Positions 34,242 to 41,635 of a DNA stretch of 64,000 nt are shown in pieces; position 1 is the first letter of the stretch; every line of letters begins with the position of its first letter. A program made the translations under genes and the position numbers. Source of the DNA: JALZKA01 sp963734015 (GTDB taxonomy: Bacteria; Actinomycetota; Thermoleophilia; Solirubrobacterales; 70-9); the NCBI GenBank assembly GCA_963734015.1, contig CAVTFG010000014.1, positions 1-64,000 of the forward strand. The letters are read 5' to 3'. The notes beneath the pieces are model-generated. The model made no database searches and was not told the origin of the DNA. It saw only the letters and a list, made by a program, of their open reading frames with translations.

Positions 34242-35348
34242 ATGCAGATGCGAGCTGCGGTCTTGGAGGAGTTCGGGGAACCGCTGGTGATCCAGGACGT
34301 GACGCTGGACGACCCGGGGCCCGGTGAGGCGCTGGTGCGGCTCGTCGCCTGCGGCGTCTGCCACACCGACCTCTACACCGCCTCGGGCGTGGACCCTTCC
34401 GGCTATGCGCCGACCGTCCTCGGACATGAGGGCGCCGGGGTGGTCGAGGCGATCGGCGAGGGCGTAAAGGACCTCGCGGTCGGGGACCATGTCGTGACTC
34501 TGTTCTCGCCCCAGTGCGGCGAATGCATCCACTGCCGGGACGAGCGAACGAACCTCTGCCTCGCGATCCGCGAGCAACAGGGCAAGGGCTACCTGCCCGA
34601 CGGAACCACGCGGCTCTCGCGTGGGGACGAGCGGGTCCGCCACTTCATGGGGACATCGACCTTCGCCGAGTACACGGTGATGCCGGAGATCGCGCTGGCC
34701 AAGGTCAACCCGGACGCGTCGCTCGACGCCGCCTGCCTGTTCGCCTGCGGCCTCTCGACCGGGCTGGGAGCAGCGATGAACACGGCCAAGGTGAGGGAGG
34801 GCTCGACCTGCGTGGTGTTCGGCGCCGGCATGGTCGGCCTCGGGGCGGTCGCGGGCTGCCGGCTCCAGGGCGCGGAACGGATCATCTGCGTCGACCTCTC
34901 CGACGACCGGCTCGAGCTCGCCCGCGGCCAGGGCGCGACGGAGACGATGACCGGCGGCGAGGGTGTCGTGGAGCGGATCCTCGAGGAAACGGACGGCTTC
35001 GGCGCCGACTACACCTTCGAGGCGACCGGCAACGTCAACGTGATGCGTCAGGCGGTCGAGTCGGCGCGGATGGCCTGGGGCCTCTGCACCGTCGCGGGCG
35101 TCGCCGGGAAGGGCGAGACGCTCGACGTCGTTCCTCGACTCCTGATCACCGGCCGCCGAATCGCGGGCTCGTCGTTCGGCGGCGTGAAGGGCCGCGAGGG
35201 CGTGCCGAAGCTGGTCGACCGCTATCTCGAGGGCGAGATCGACGTCGAGCCGTTCATCTCCCACAGGATCGCGCTCGACGAGGTCAACAGGGGGTTCGAG
35301 CTGATGGAGGCCCAGGACGGCATCCGGTCCGTGATCGAGTTCTCATGA
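34242..35348 (+). CDS. Zn-dependent class III-type alcohol dehydrogenase (mycothiol/formaldehyde group)
   Basis: 368 aa, ATG 34242 after GAGGAGGAC. Catalytic zinc ligands: ACGVCHTDLY (Cys) and GHEGAGVV (His), structural zinc CGECIHCRDERTNLC (four cysteines), Rossmann FGAGMVGLGAV, and DYTFEATGN. The length and the following MBL gene mirror the mycobacterial adhE2 (MscR)-MBL pair, an S-(hydroxymethyl)mycothiol (nitroso-mycothiol) dehydrogenase arrangement. Formaldehyde or nitrosothiol detoxification is thus likely (inference). Overlaps the next gene by 4 nt. Confidence 0.9.
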   Translation: MQMRAAVLEEFGEPLVIQDVTLDDPGPGEALVRLVACGVCHTDLYTASGVDPSGYAPTVLGHEGAGVVEAIGEGVKDLAVGDHVVTLFSPQCGECIHCRDERTNLCLAIREQQGKGYLPDGTTRLSRGDERVRHFMGTSTFAEYTVMPEIALAKVNPDASLDAACLFACGLSTGLGAAMNTAKVREGSTCVVFGAGMVGLGAVAGCRLQGAERIICVDLSDDRLELARGQGATETMTGGEGVVERILEETDGFGADYTFEATGNVNVMRQAVESARMAWGLCTVAGVAGKGETLDVVPRLLITGRRIAGSSFGGVKGREGVPKLVDRYLEGEIDVEPFISHRIALDEVNRGFELMEAQDGIRSVIEFS

Positions 35349-36115
35349 TCCTGCAGCGAGTCGAGAACCCCGAGTTCCTTTCCAACGCGTACCTGATCGT
35401 CGACGAGCCGGGCGGCCACGGCGTCCTGGTCGACTCGAACGGGTCGCAGATCACCGAGCCGCTGGTCGAGCGGGTTGAGCGCGAGGGGACGGAGATCACC
35501 CACGTGCTGCTGACCCATCACCACTGGGACCACGTGCTCGACGTCGAGCAGCTGGCCGAGCGCTTCGGCGCGCCCGTCCTGGCCCACCCGAAGGCCGCGG
35601 AGCTTCTCGAGGGCAAGGTGACGGACACGATCGACGAGGGCGACGTGATCGAATCCGGCTCGCTCCGAATCGAAGTCCTCCACACGCCCGGGCACTGCGC
35701 GGACCATCTCGCGTTGGTCGTCGACGGCACGGACTGCATTACGGCCGACGTGATCTTCAAGGGCACGGTCGGCGGCACGCGGGCGCCGGGCGCCACCGGG
35801 TTCGAGGACCTCCAGCGGTCGATCATGGACAAGCTGATGAAGCTGCCGCCCGAGACGCGGATCCACCCCGGCCACCGGATGCCGTCGACGATCGGCGCGG
35901 AGTGGGAACAGAACCCGTTCATCCGCGTCTGGCGCGAGCTCGACTCGGAATCGGCGGAGCCGGTTTCGATCGGCGCGCCCGACAGCGAGGTGCGCGAGCC
36001 CGCGACGCTGGTGCTCTGGGCGCCCGACTACGACGGCGGCAACAAGGCCTGGGTCCGGTTCGAAGGCGGCGCCGACGCGATCGTCGGCGGCTCGCAGGTC
36101 AAGCGCGAGGCCTAG
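35345..36115 (+). CDS. MBL-fold hydrolase (paired with the dehydrogenase)
   Basis: 256 aa metallo-beta-lactamase fold: VLLTHHHWDHVLDVEQL (HxHxDH), LHTPGHCADHLALVV (His), TADVIFKGTVGG (Asp), IHPGHRMPST (His). The C-terminal extension (VLWAPDYDGGNKAWVRF) is a fold add-on common to the partner of mycothiol-dependent dehydrogenases. Probably hydrolyses the S-formyl-thiol product, completing formaldehyde oxidation. Starts at ATG 35345 within the dehydrogenase stop codon. Confidence 0.88.
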   Translation: MILQRVENPEFLSNAYLIVDEPGGHGVLVDSNGSQITEPLVERVEREGTEITHVLLTHHHWDHVLDVEQLAERFGAPVLAHPKAAELLEGKVTDTIDEGDVIESGSLRIEVLHTPGHCADHLALVVDGTDCITADVIFKGTVGGTRAPGATGFEDLQRSIMDKLMKLPPETRIHPGHRMPSTIGAEWEQNPFIRVWRELDSESAEPVSIGAPDSEVREPATLVLWAPDYDGGNKAWVRFEGGADAIVGGSQVKREA

Positions 36116-36179
36116 CCGAGGCCTGCCGATCGCACGGGCCTCGGCGCGGTCGTGACAAGGACATGCCGCGCTGAGTGCT

Positions 36180-36196
36180 ATACCCCATAGGGGTAT
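36180..36196. promoter_or_regulatory. CsoR-type operator 1
   Basis: Perfect palindrome ATACCCC-ATA-GGGGTAT. Matches the G/C-tract palindrome recognised by copper-sensing CsoR repressors. Confidence 0.7.
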
Positions 36197-36212
36197 GCTA
36201 CGGTCTCACTCG

Positions 36213-36230
36213 ATAACCCCCAGGGGGTAT
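36213..36230. promoter_or_regulatory. CsoR-type operator 2
   Basis: ATAACCCCC-A-GGGGGTAT, second palindrome of the same type, centres 34 bp apart, ending 14 bp before ATG 36245; a bound dimer pair would block the promoter and ribosome site of the membrane protein. Confidence 0.7.
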
Positions 36231-36244
36231 GGAGAGTGAGGCAT

Positions 36245-36661
36245 ATGACCCGAGGTTCCAAGTTCCAGTTCGCGAAGCACTACGTCGAGATGGTCCTGGT
36301 GATGTTCGCCGGGATGCTCGTGCTCGGTGGCGCGTTGTTGCTGATCGTCGCGGCGCTGGGGACGAGTCCGGACGAGCTCCAGGAGGACGCCCCCGCCCTG
36401 TTCCTGCTTGGCATGGGGTTCTCGATGACCGCCCCCATGGTCTGGTGGATGGAACGACGCGGTCATTCGTGGGCTGCCACCCTGACGATGGCGCTCGCGA
36501 TGATCCTGCCGACGATTGCCACGATCGTCTTCCTGGCCATTGGTGCGATCGAGGATCTCGACACGCTGCTCATGATCGAGCACGTGGCGATGTTCCCTGC
36601 GATGTTCGTCGCGATGCTCCCCTTCCGCTCGGAGTACACGCACGCGCAGGCGACGGCGTAA
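36245..36661 (+). CDS. Methionine-rich four-TM membrane protein under a copper-type promoter
   Basis: 138 aa, ATG 36245 after GGAGAG. Hydrophobic segments at about 15-37, 52-70, 76-98 and 105-125. Met is strikingly frequent in the membrane regions (for example MVLVMFAGMLV, MGFSMTAPMVWWM and MFPAMFVAMLPF), with His in HYVEM, RGHSW and IEHVAM. Such Met/His-lined helices suit Cu(I) handling. Similar proteins are often labelled flagellar FliP-like by mistake; no flagellar genes are here. With two CsoR-like operators directly upstream, copper stress response is the best inference. Confidence 0.75.
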   Translation: MTRGSKFQFAKHYVEMVLVMFAGMLVLGGALLLIVAALGTSPDELQEDAPALFLLGMGFSMTAPMVWWMERRGHSWAATLTMALAMILPTIATIVFLAIGAIEDLDTLLMIEHVAMFPAMFVAMLPFRSEYTHAQATA

Positions 36662-36669
36662 GCCGCCGG

Positions 36670-37353
36670 CTACAGATCCCGCTCGCTGACGAGGCCGCTC
36701 TGCAATGCCCGTTCGACGAGTGCGACGCGCTTCTGGTTCTGCGGCAGCGCCTCGACGCCGAACTTCTCGAACAGCGCCCGCAGGTGGGTCTTCACCGCGT
36801 CGACCGAGAGGGTCAGCTCGTCGGCGATCTCCTGGTTGGTCGCCGGGGTCGCGAACGCCGCGCCCTCCTTGAACGGGCGGCAGAGCGCGACCAGCACGCG
36901 CTTTTGCCCCGGCGAGACTCCGGCGGCGGTGAGCGCGTCGCCGGAGAGCGCCGTTGATTCCGCCACCGCGCTCGCGGGGTTGCGGAACAGGACAAGCGTC
37001 TGGCCGATGCGGATCGTGTCGCCGTCGCGCAGCAGCCGGCGGCCGCTGACCCGCTCGCCGTTCACGAACGAGCCGTTGCGCGAGAGCCCTTCGTCGACGA
37101 GCGTGCATTCGTCGCGGACGACCTCGACCTGCGCGTGGAGCGACGACACCTCGCCATCCCATTCGAGGTGAACGTCGGCCGATGGGCTGCGCCCGATCCA
37201 GATCCCGGTGGCGTCGGCGGCGAGGCCGACGATCGCCTGGTCGCCGCTCTCCTCGCGGTAGACGACGAACGGGCGGCCGAGGCGCTCGGTCTCGATCTGG
37301 GCCTTGAGCTCGGCCGCGGTCACGGCCTTCGGTCCCTGCGGGGCTTTGGTCAC
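36670..37353 (-). CDS. FHA domain-HTH regulator
   Basis: 227 aa. N-terminal beta-strand lead, then FHA domain (residues about 50-125) with IWIGRSPSADVHLEWD, SSLHAQVEV and LVDEGLSRNGSFVNGERV, the phosphothreonine pocket. C-terminal helix-turn-helix of LuxR/GerE character (about 150-215; TNQEIADELTLSVDAVKTHL). So it links a Ser/Thr-kinase phosphorylation signal to DNA binding. No kinase gene is adjacent. Convergent with the copper-type membrane gene; a repeat element lies in its upstream region. Confidence 0.85.
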   Translation of the reverse strand: MTKAPQGPKAVTAAELKAQIETERLGRPFVVYREESGDQAIVGLAADATGIWIGRSPSADVHLEWDGEVSSLHAQVEVVRDECTLVDEGLSRNGSFVNGERVSGRRLLRDGDTIRIGQTLVLFRNPASAVAESTALSGDALTAAGVSPGQKRVLVALCRPFKEGAAFATPATNQEIADELTLSVDAVKTHLRALFEKFGVEALPQNQKRVALVERALQSGLVSERDL

Positions 37354-37367
37354 TGGGCGGATCGTAA

Positions 37368-37417
37368 GTGAGGCGGAGGCAAAGCCGAAGCCGATCCCCG
37401 CCGTTGTTGAGGCGGCT
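37368..37417 (+). repeat. Two-hairpin REP-like element, copy 2
   Basis: GTGAGGCGGAG, short hairpin GGC-aaa-GCC, then CCGCC (37398-37402)-GTTGTTGA-GGCGG (37411-37415). Stems differ from CCGGC/GCCGG copies by compensatory swaps. Between the FHA gene and tRNA-Val. Confidence 0.75.
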
Positions 37418-37443
37418 GATTGTCAGGCTGGCACAATCCCTGC

Positions 37444-37516
37444 GGGCGGTTAGCTCAGTTGGGAGAGCACTTCGTTTACACCGAAGGGGTCGTCGGTTCG
37501 AGCCCGGCACCGCCCA
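37444..37516 (+). tRNA. tRNA-Val (TAC)
   Basis: 73 nt: acceptor GGGCGGT/ACCGCCC, D-arm AGCTCAGTTGGGAGAGC, anticodon loop TTTACAC giving TAC, T-arm TCGTCGGTTCGAGCCCGGC. No encoded CCA. The SDR start codon is one base after the discriminator. Confidence 0.97.
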
Positions 37517-37517
37517 T

Positions 37518-38273
37518 ATGGATTTGGGCATCGCGGGTCGCGTCGCGCTGGTGATGGGCGCCAGCCAGGGCATCGGGCTGGGCATCGCGTCGGCCCTCGC
37601 GCGCGAGGGCGCCCGGGTCGCGATGGCGAGCCGGTCGCTCGAGCGGCTCGATGACGCGGCCCGCGCGGTCGAGGGCGAGACCGCGACCTTCGCTGCGGAC
37701 ACCGGCGACCTGGAGCGTCTCGCCGAACTGCCCGGTGAGGTCGCCGAGCGGCTCGAGGGCCCGGCCGAGATCCTGGTCACAAACACCGGCGGGCCGCCGC
37801 CCGGGGGCGCCGAGGAGCGCTCGACGGACGAGTGGGAGGCCGCGTACCGCTCGCTGGTGCTGGCCCCGCGGGCGCTGATCGAGGCCGTCCTGCCGGAGAT
37901 GCGCTCGCGCGGCTGGGGTCGGATCGTCAACGTGGGATCGAGCTCGACGATCGAGGCGATCCCGCACCTCGGGCTCTCGAACGCCCACCGGCTGGCCGCG
38001 ATCGGTTACTTCAAGACGCTCGCGCGCGAGGTGGCCGGCGACGGGATCACCCTGAACACGGTCGCGACCGGGAAGATCGCCACCGATCGGCTGGCGAAGC
38101 TGAGCGGGTCGCTCGAGGCGGCCGCGGAGATGGCCCGCGAGCAGGTGCCGGCCGGCAGGCTCGGTACCCCCGAGGAGTACGGCGACCTGGTCGCGTTCCT
38201 CTGCTCGGAACGGGCGGCCTACGTCACCGGGACGACGATCCCGATCGACGGCGGCCTGCTGCGCGCGATCTAG
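37518..38273 (+). CDS. SDR oxidoreductase starting one base after tRNA-Val
   Basis: 251 aa from ATG 37518; GASQGIGLGIASALA is the cofactor motif near residue 14, so no later start is possible. TNTGGPP replaces the usual NNAG, INVGSSSTIEAIPHLGLSNA leads to SNAHRLAAIGYFKTLA: the catalytic Tyr-x3-Lys is replaced by Ser/Asn-x3-Arg-type residues as in an atypical SDR branch. C-terminal PAGRLGTPEEYGDLVAFLCS and GTTIPIDGGLL are standard for FabG-like proteins. Likely translated from an mRNA freed by tRNA 3' processing. Confidence 0.9.
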   Translation: MDLGIAGRVALVMGASQGIGLGIASALAREGARVAMASRSLERLDDAARAVEGETATFAADTGDLERLAELPGEVAERLEGPAEILVTNTGGPPPGGAEERSTDEWEAAYRSLVLAPRALIEAVLPEMRSRGWGRIVNVGSSSTIEAIPHLGLSNAHRLAAIGYFKTLAREVAGDGITLNTVATGKIATDRLAKLSGSLEAAAEMAREQVPAGRLGTPEEYGDLVAFLCSERAAYVTGTTIPIDGGLLRAI

Positions 38274-38277
38274 GCCT

Positions 38278-38745
38278 CTAGTCCGCCAGTCGGCCGTCGG
38301 GGAGGAGGGTGGTGTTCGAGTTCGCCGTGGCGTCGCGCTGCAGCGCCTCGATCTGGTCGAGCGGGACCTGGTCGACCAGTGCCAGCCCTGCCCACCGCCC
38401 CTCGTCCAGAACCCGCACGCCGAAGTCAGGCTCGGAGTCGACCCGGGGCGAGGCGAAGATCGCCACGCAGCGCTGCGCCTGCGAGGGCGGGCCCTCGACC
38501 TCGGCCTCGGGGACGACGTTGCCGTCGGAATCAACCCGGGCGAGCAGGGTGGCGCGATAACCATGCGCCTCGTAGGCGTGGACGCCGTCCGAGAGCGCGA
38601 CCGGGTCATCGTTCCACGCGCTCAGGCACTCGTCCGCCGGGGCGTCGTCTTCGGAGGAGCCGGAAACGGCAACCGCCACCACCACGGCCACGAGAACGGC
38701 GGCGGCAACGGCGGCGAAGGCCAGCCGGCCGCGGCTCTGGCTCAT
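38278..38745 (-). CDS. Membrane-anchored hypothetical protein
   Basis: 155 aa. An N-terminal basic start and one membrane helix (LAFAAVAAAVLVAVVVAVAV) lead to an acidic linker (SGSSEDDAPADE) and a globular extracytoplasmic domain with two cysteines (DECLSAWN; QAQRCVAIFASP), a probable disulfide. The pattern DGNVVPEAEVEGPPSQAQRC suggests a ligand or sensor domain but no family is recognised. It overlaps the lgt start by 4 nt, so it is translated after lgt in the same mRNA. Confidence 0.7.
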   Translation of the reverse strand: MSQSRGRLAFAAVAAAVLVAVVVAVAVSGSSEDDAPADECLSAWNDDPVALSDGVHAYEAHGYRATLLARVDSDGNVVPEAEVEGPPSQAQRCVAIFASPRVDSEPDFGVRVLDEGRWAGLALVDQVPLDQIEALQRDATANSNTTLLPDGRLAD

Positions 38746-39503
38746 GCGGGTTGCGTCGCGACCAGATCCCCGCGATTCGCGCGGATCGCGATCCAGGTCG
38801 CGCCAACCAGGATCATCGCGATGCTGATCAGCTGCGGCTGCGTCAGCCCCAGGGCCACCTCGTCGTTGCGGCGGATGAACTCGACCAGGAAGCGCTCGGC
38901 GCCGACCAGGACGAGGTACAGCGCGAAGAGCATTCCCTGGGTGAACCGGTCACGCAAGCGCCAGAGAAGGAACGCGATGATGCCGACGCTGATCGTCTCG
39001 TAGACCGGGGTCGGGTGGACCTCCTCGGTCGTCGGGACGGTCCCGTCGGGGTAGGCCATCGCCCATGGCCCGTCCCATGGAATGCCGTAGTCGCCGTCGC
39101 CCGAGAGCTGGCAGCCGATCCGGCCGACCGCGTAGCCGGCCGCGAGCGCGGGGGAGCAGAGATCGGCGAGCCCCCAGCTGAGCATCCCGCGCCACCGCGC
39201 CCACAGGCAGACCGCGATCGCCCCGCCGATCGCACCGCCGAACCAGACCAGGCCCGACCCGGTGAAGATGTTCCCAAGGACGTCGTCGGACACCTCTGAC
39301 CAGTTCTGGATCAGGAAGTCGATCCGCGCGCCGACGATGCCGCCGATCAGTGCCGCGAACACCATCTCGTAGGCCCAGTCCGGCGGTTTCCCGAGCTCGG
39401 CGAGTCGCCTGGCGACGATCGCGCCGGCGACGACGAACCCGAGCGCGAACATCAACCCGAAGGTCTGAAGCGTGACCGGTCCGATTTCGATTTCGGGTTG
39501 CAT
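38742..39503 (-). CDS. lgt: Prolipoprotein diacylglyceryl transferase
   Basis: 253 aa polytopic inner-membrane enzyme attaching diacylglycerol to the lipobox cysteine. Signatures: ALIGGIVGARIDFLI (RxxY region), GSGLVWFGG, AAGYAVGRIGCQLSGDGDYG with the arginine-glycine core, HPTPVYE, and RFLVEFIRRND. About seven membrane segments. Several exported lipoproteins in this window depend on it. The start is ATG 39503; the downstream gene is translationally coupled. Confidence 0.95.
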   Translation of the reverse strand: MQPEIEIGPVTLQTFGLMFALGFVVAGAIVARRLAELGKPPDWAYEMVFAALIGGIVGARIDFLIQNWSEVSDDVLGNIFTGSGLVWFGGAIGGAIAVCLWARWRGMLSWGLADLCSPALAAGYAVGRIGCQLSGDGDYGIPWDGPWAMAYPDGTVPTTEEVHPTPVYETISVGIIAFLLWRLRDRFTQGMLFALYLVLVGAERFLVEFIRRNDEVALGLTQPQLISIAMILVGATWIAIRANRGDLVATQPA

Positions 39504-39540
39504 CTGTAATCCCTGGCCGCGAGCCGAGCCCTGCGCCCGA

Positions 39541-39612
39541 TAGCCCCGACGAGGATCGAACTCGCTCTTCGGCCTTGAAAGGGCCGCGTGCTAGCCAGTA
39601 CACCACGGGGCC
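39541..39612 (-). tRNA. tRNA-Glu (TTC)
   Basis: 72 nt on the minus strand: acceptor GGCCCCG/CGGGGCT (one G-U), D-arm GTGTACTGGCTAGCAC, anticodon loop CTTTCAA giving TTC, T-arm GCGAGTTCGATCCTCGT. No encoded CCA. Confidence 0.95.
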
Positions 39613-39667
39613 GCGCGCGTTGAGTCTAGGGAGCGTCGAGCGACCCGGACCCCTGGGCAGGGACCGA

Positions 39668-39769
39668 GGTCGCGAGCCACTCGACTGCTCGTGAGCGGAT
39701 GAAGTCTCCGCGCGCCTAAAGGAGGAGTCGAGGCGCGGAGAGCCCGCTCACCTCCACAGGTTCGCGACC
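39668..39769. ncRNA. Candidate structured RNA (three nested stems)
   Basis: Rod-like fold: outer stem GGTCGCGAGCC (39668-39678) with GGTTCGCGACC (39759-39769), middle GTGAGCGG (39691-39698) with CCGCTCAC (39744-39751), inner TCTCCGCG-CC (39705-39716) with GGCGCGGAGA (39732-39741). The apical loop contains AAAGGAGG on the plus strand, a perfect complement of the 16S anti-Shine-Dalgarno end. The 220-bp gap between tRNA-Glu and argF has no gene. Strand and expression are unknown; no known RNA family matched by eye. Confidence 0.4.
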
Positions 39770-39833
39770 TTGCGGTCGATCGCCTATATACCGATGGCCA
39801 CAGATCGCAGCCTCCACTTCGCCAACCGGCGAG

Positions 39834-40718
39834 CTAGCCGATGAGCAGCTCGAGGAGCGCCTTCTGGGCGTGAAGCCGGTTCTCGGCCTGGTCCCATACC
39901 GCCGAGCGCTCGCCATAGAGCATGCCCTCGGTGATCTCCTCGCCGGGGTGCGCCGGCAGGCAGTGCAGCGCGATCGCGCGATCGGAAGCCGCGGCCATCA
40001 GCGCCTCGTTCAGCTGGAACGGGGCGAGCGCCGCGCGCCTCGCAGCCGCGTTCTCCTCGTCGCCCATGCTGACCCAGACGTCGGTGTAGAGCGCTTCGGC
40101 GCCGGCCGCGGCGACGAGCGGATCGCCGGTTTGAGTCGCAACACCGTCCTCGAGCCGGTAGCCCTCCGGCGCCGCGACGACCACGTCGACTCCCACGGCA
40201 CGGCCCACGATCGCCAGCGAGCGTGCCACGTTGTTGCCGTCGCCAACGTAAGCGACCCGGAGCCCCGCGACCTCGCCGAACCGCTCCAGGAGGGTCACGA
40301 GGTCCGCGAGCGCCTGACAGGGGTGGTGCAGTGGAGTCAGCCCGTTGATCACAGGGACCTCGGCATGCTCGGCGAGCTCCGCGACGGTCTCGTCCGAGCC
40401 CGAGCGCATCACGATCCCGTGGACGAACCGCGACAGAACCCTGGCGGTGTCAGCGATCGACTCGCCGCGCCCGAGCTGCAGCTCGTCGGCGCGCAACGCC
40501 AACGGATGCGCGCCGAGCTCCACCACACCCACCTGGAACGAGACCCGCGTTCGCGTTGACGGCCGCTCGAAGAACAGGGCGACGGTCTTGCCGGCGAGCG
40601 CATCGCTCCCCCTGCCCGACTCGCGCCCTGCCTTCAACTCCAGCGCGCGGTCGAGCAGCCGCCCGATCTCGTCGGGAGCCAGCTCTTCACCGGTGAGGAA
40701 ATGCCGCGGATCCGCCAT
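39834..40718 (-). CDS. argF: Ornithine carbamoyltransferase
   Basis: 294 aa. Carbamoyl-phosphate motif ERPSTRTRVSF near residue 50, LHHPCQALADLVT for ornithine/carbamoyl phosphate contact, VAYVGDGNNVARSL domain joint, and HCLPAHPGEEIT for the catalytic Cys region. It converts ornithine and carbamoyl phosphate to citrulline. No other arginine biosynthesis genes are nearby. Slightly short of the common 300-330 aa but complete. Start ATG 40718, divergent from the next gene. Confidence 0.95.
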   Translation of the reverse strand: MADPRHFLTGEELAPDEIGRLLDRALELKAGRESGRGSDALAGKTVALFFERPSTRTRVSFQVGVVELGAHPLALRADELQLGRGESIADTARVLSRFVHGIVMRSGSDETVAELAEHAEVPVINGLTPLHHPCQALADLVTLLERFGEVAGLRVAYVGDGNNVARSLAIVGRAVGVDVVVAAPEGYRLEDGVATQTGDPLVAAAGAEALYTDVWVSMGDEENAAARRAALAPFQLNEALMAAASDRAIALHCLPAHPGEEITEGMLYGERSAVWDQAENRLHAQKALLELLIG

Positions 40719-40748
40719 CGGAAGGCGGCGATACTAGACACTCCCGGC

Positions 40749-41576
40749 GTGCAGATCCGCGCCCTCACCTGGAACGTCTTCCACGGCCGCGACTTCCCGC
40801 CGGACCCGGCTCTCCGCACGCGGCGCTCGCGGGCCTGGCGCATCACCGAGCGCAACGACACCCACGCGCAGGTCAACCGCTCACTGCGCAGGGAGTTCGG
40901 CCGGATGATCGCGGACTCGGATTGGGACGTCGCGCTCCTCCAGGAGTTCCCGCCGCGCTGGGCCCGGGGGCTGGCCGAGGAGTGCCGCGCCGCCGCGCAC
41001 CGCGAGCTGACCTCCCGTAACTCGTTCGCGCCACTCCGCGCGCTCGGCACGTGGATCAACCCCGACCTGATCGGGTCGAACGAGGGCGGCTCCAACCTCA
41101 CTCTCGTCCGGCCCGCCGCCCTGGGCGGCATCGCCGAGCGGCAACTGCTCGTCCTGGCGCCGGGGCCGCAGCCGGAACGCCGCACGATGGCTTTCACGCG
41201 AACCGAGGCGGGCGTATGCACAGCCAATCTCCACGCGAGCACCGGCCCGCTCAACCGTCCCCGCGCCGAGGCCGAGCTGCGGCTGGCCGCCGAGCGCTCG
41301 CTCGAGTGGGCGGCGGGCTCACCGCTCATCATCGGCGGCGACCTGAACGTACGCCCGCGAGACAGCGAGATCTACGACGAGCTGGCCGAGCATTTCGGCC
41401 TCGCCTCCCCCACCGCGCCCGACTCGCTCGACCACCTCCTGGTCCACGGCCTCACCACCGTCGCCGCGCCGCAGCCCTGGCCCTCGGAGCAGCGCGAGAT
41501 CGCCTGGAGGGGTGGCCTGCGGGTCCGGCTCTCCGATCACGCCCCGGTTACGGCAACCTTCGAGCGCGCGGGTTAG
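40749..41576 (+). CDS. Endonuclease/exonuclease/phosphatase-family protein (cytosolic)
   Basis: 275 aa; GTG 40749 (VQIRALTWNVFHG) preferred over an upstream GTG-type extension into argF. EEP residues: TWNVFHGRDF (Asn), VALLQEFPPRW (Glu), TANLHASTG (His), LIIGGDLNVRPRD (Asp/Asn), RLSDHAPVTATF (terminal Asp-His). No signal peptide, so this is the intracellular paralogue of the three exported EEP proteins in the window. Likely a phosphodiesterase or nuclease. Confidence 0.88.
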   Translation: MQIRALTWNVFHGRDFPPDPALRTRRSRAWRITERNDTHAQVNRSLRREFGRMIADSDWDVALLQEFPPRWARGLAEECRAAAHRELTSRNSFAPLRALGTWINPDLIGSNEGGSNLTLVRPAALGGIAERQLLVLAPGPQPERRTMAFTRTEAGVCTANLHASTGPLNRPRAEAELRLAAERSLEWAAGSPLIIGGDLNVRPRDSEIYDELAEHFGLASPTAPDSLDHLLVHGLTTVAAPQPWPSEQREIAWRGGLRVRLSDHAPVTATFERAG

Positions 41577-41635
41577 TCTGCGCCTGAACCGGGATCGCGA
41601 CGATCTGAACCGGCAACCCGACGATTGGAGACGAG

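Noticed and set aside
39668..39769. Known RNAs (SRP, 6S, tmRNA, RNase P) for the nested-stem region
   Set aside because: None of their conserved cores could be recognised, so only a candidate RNA is reported.
39781..39793. CGCCTATATACCG as a fourth copy of the BTAD upstream motif
   Set aside because: Only the TATACCG core matches, orientation points to no gene, and the CGGTT half is missing.
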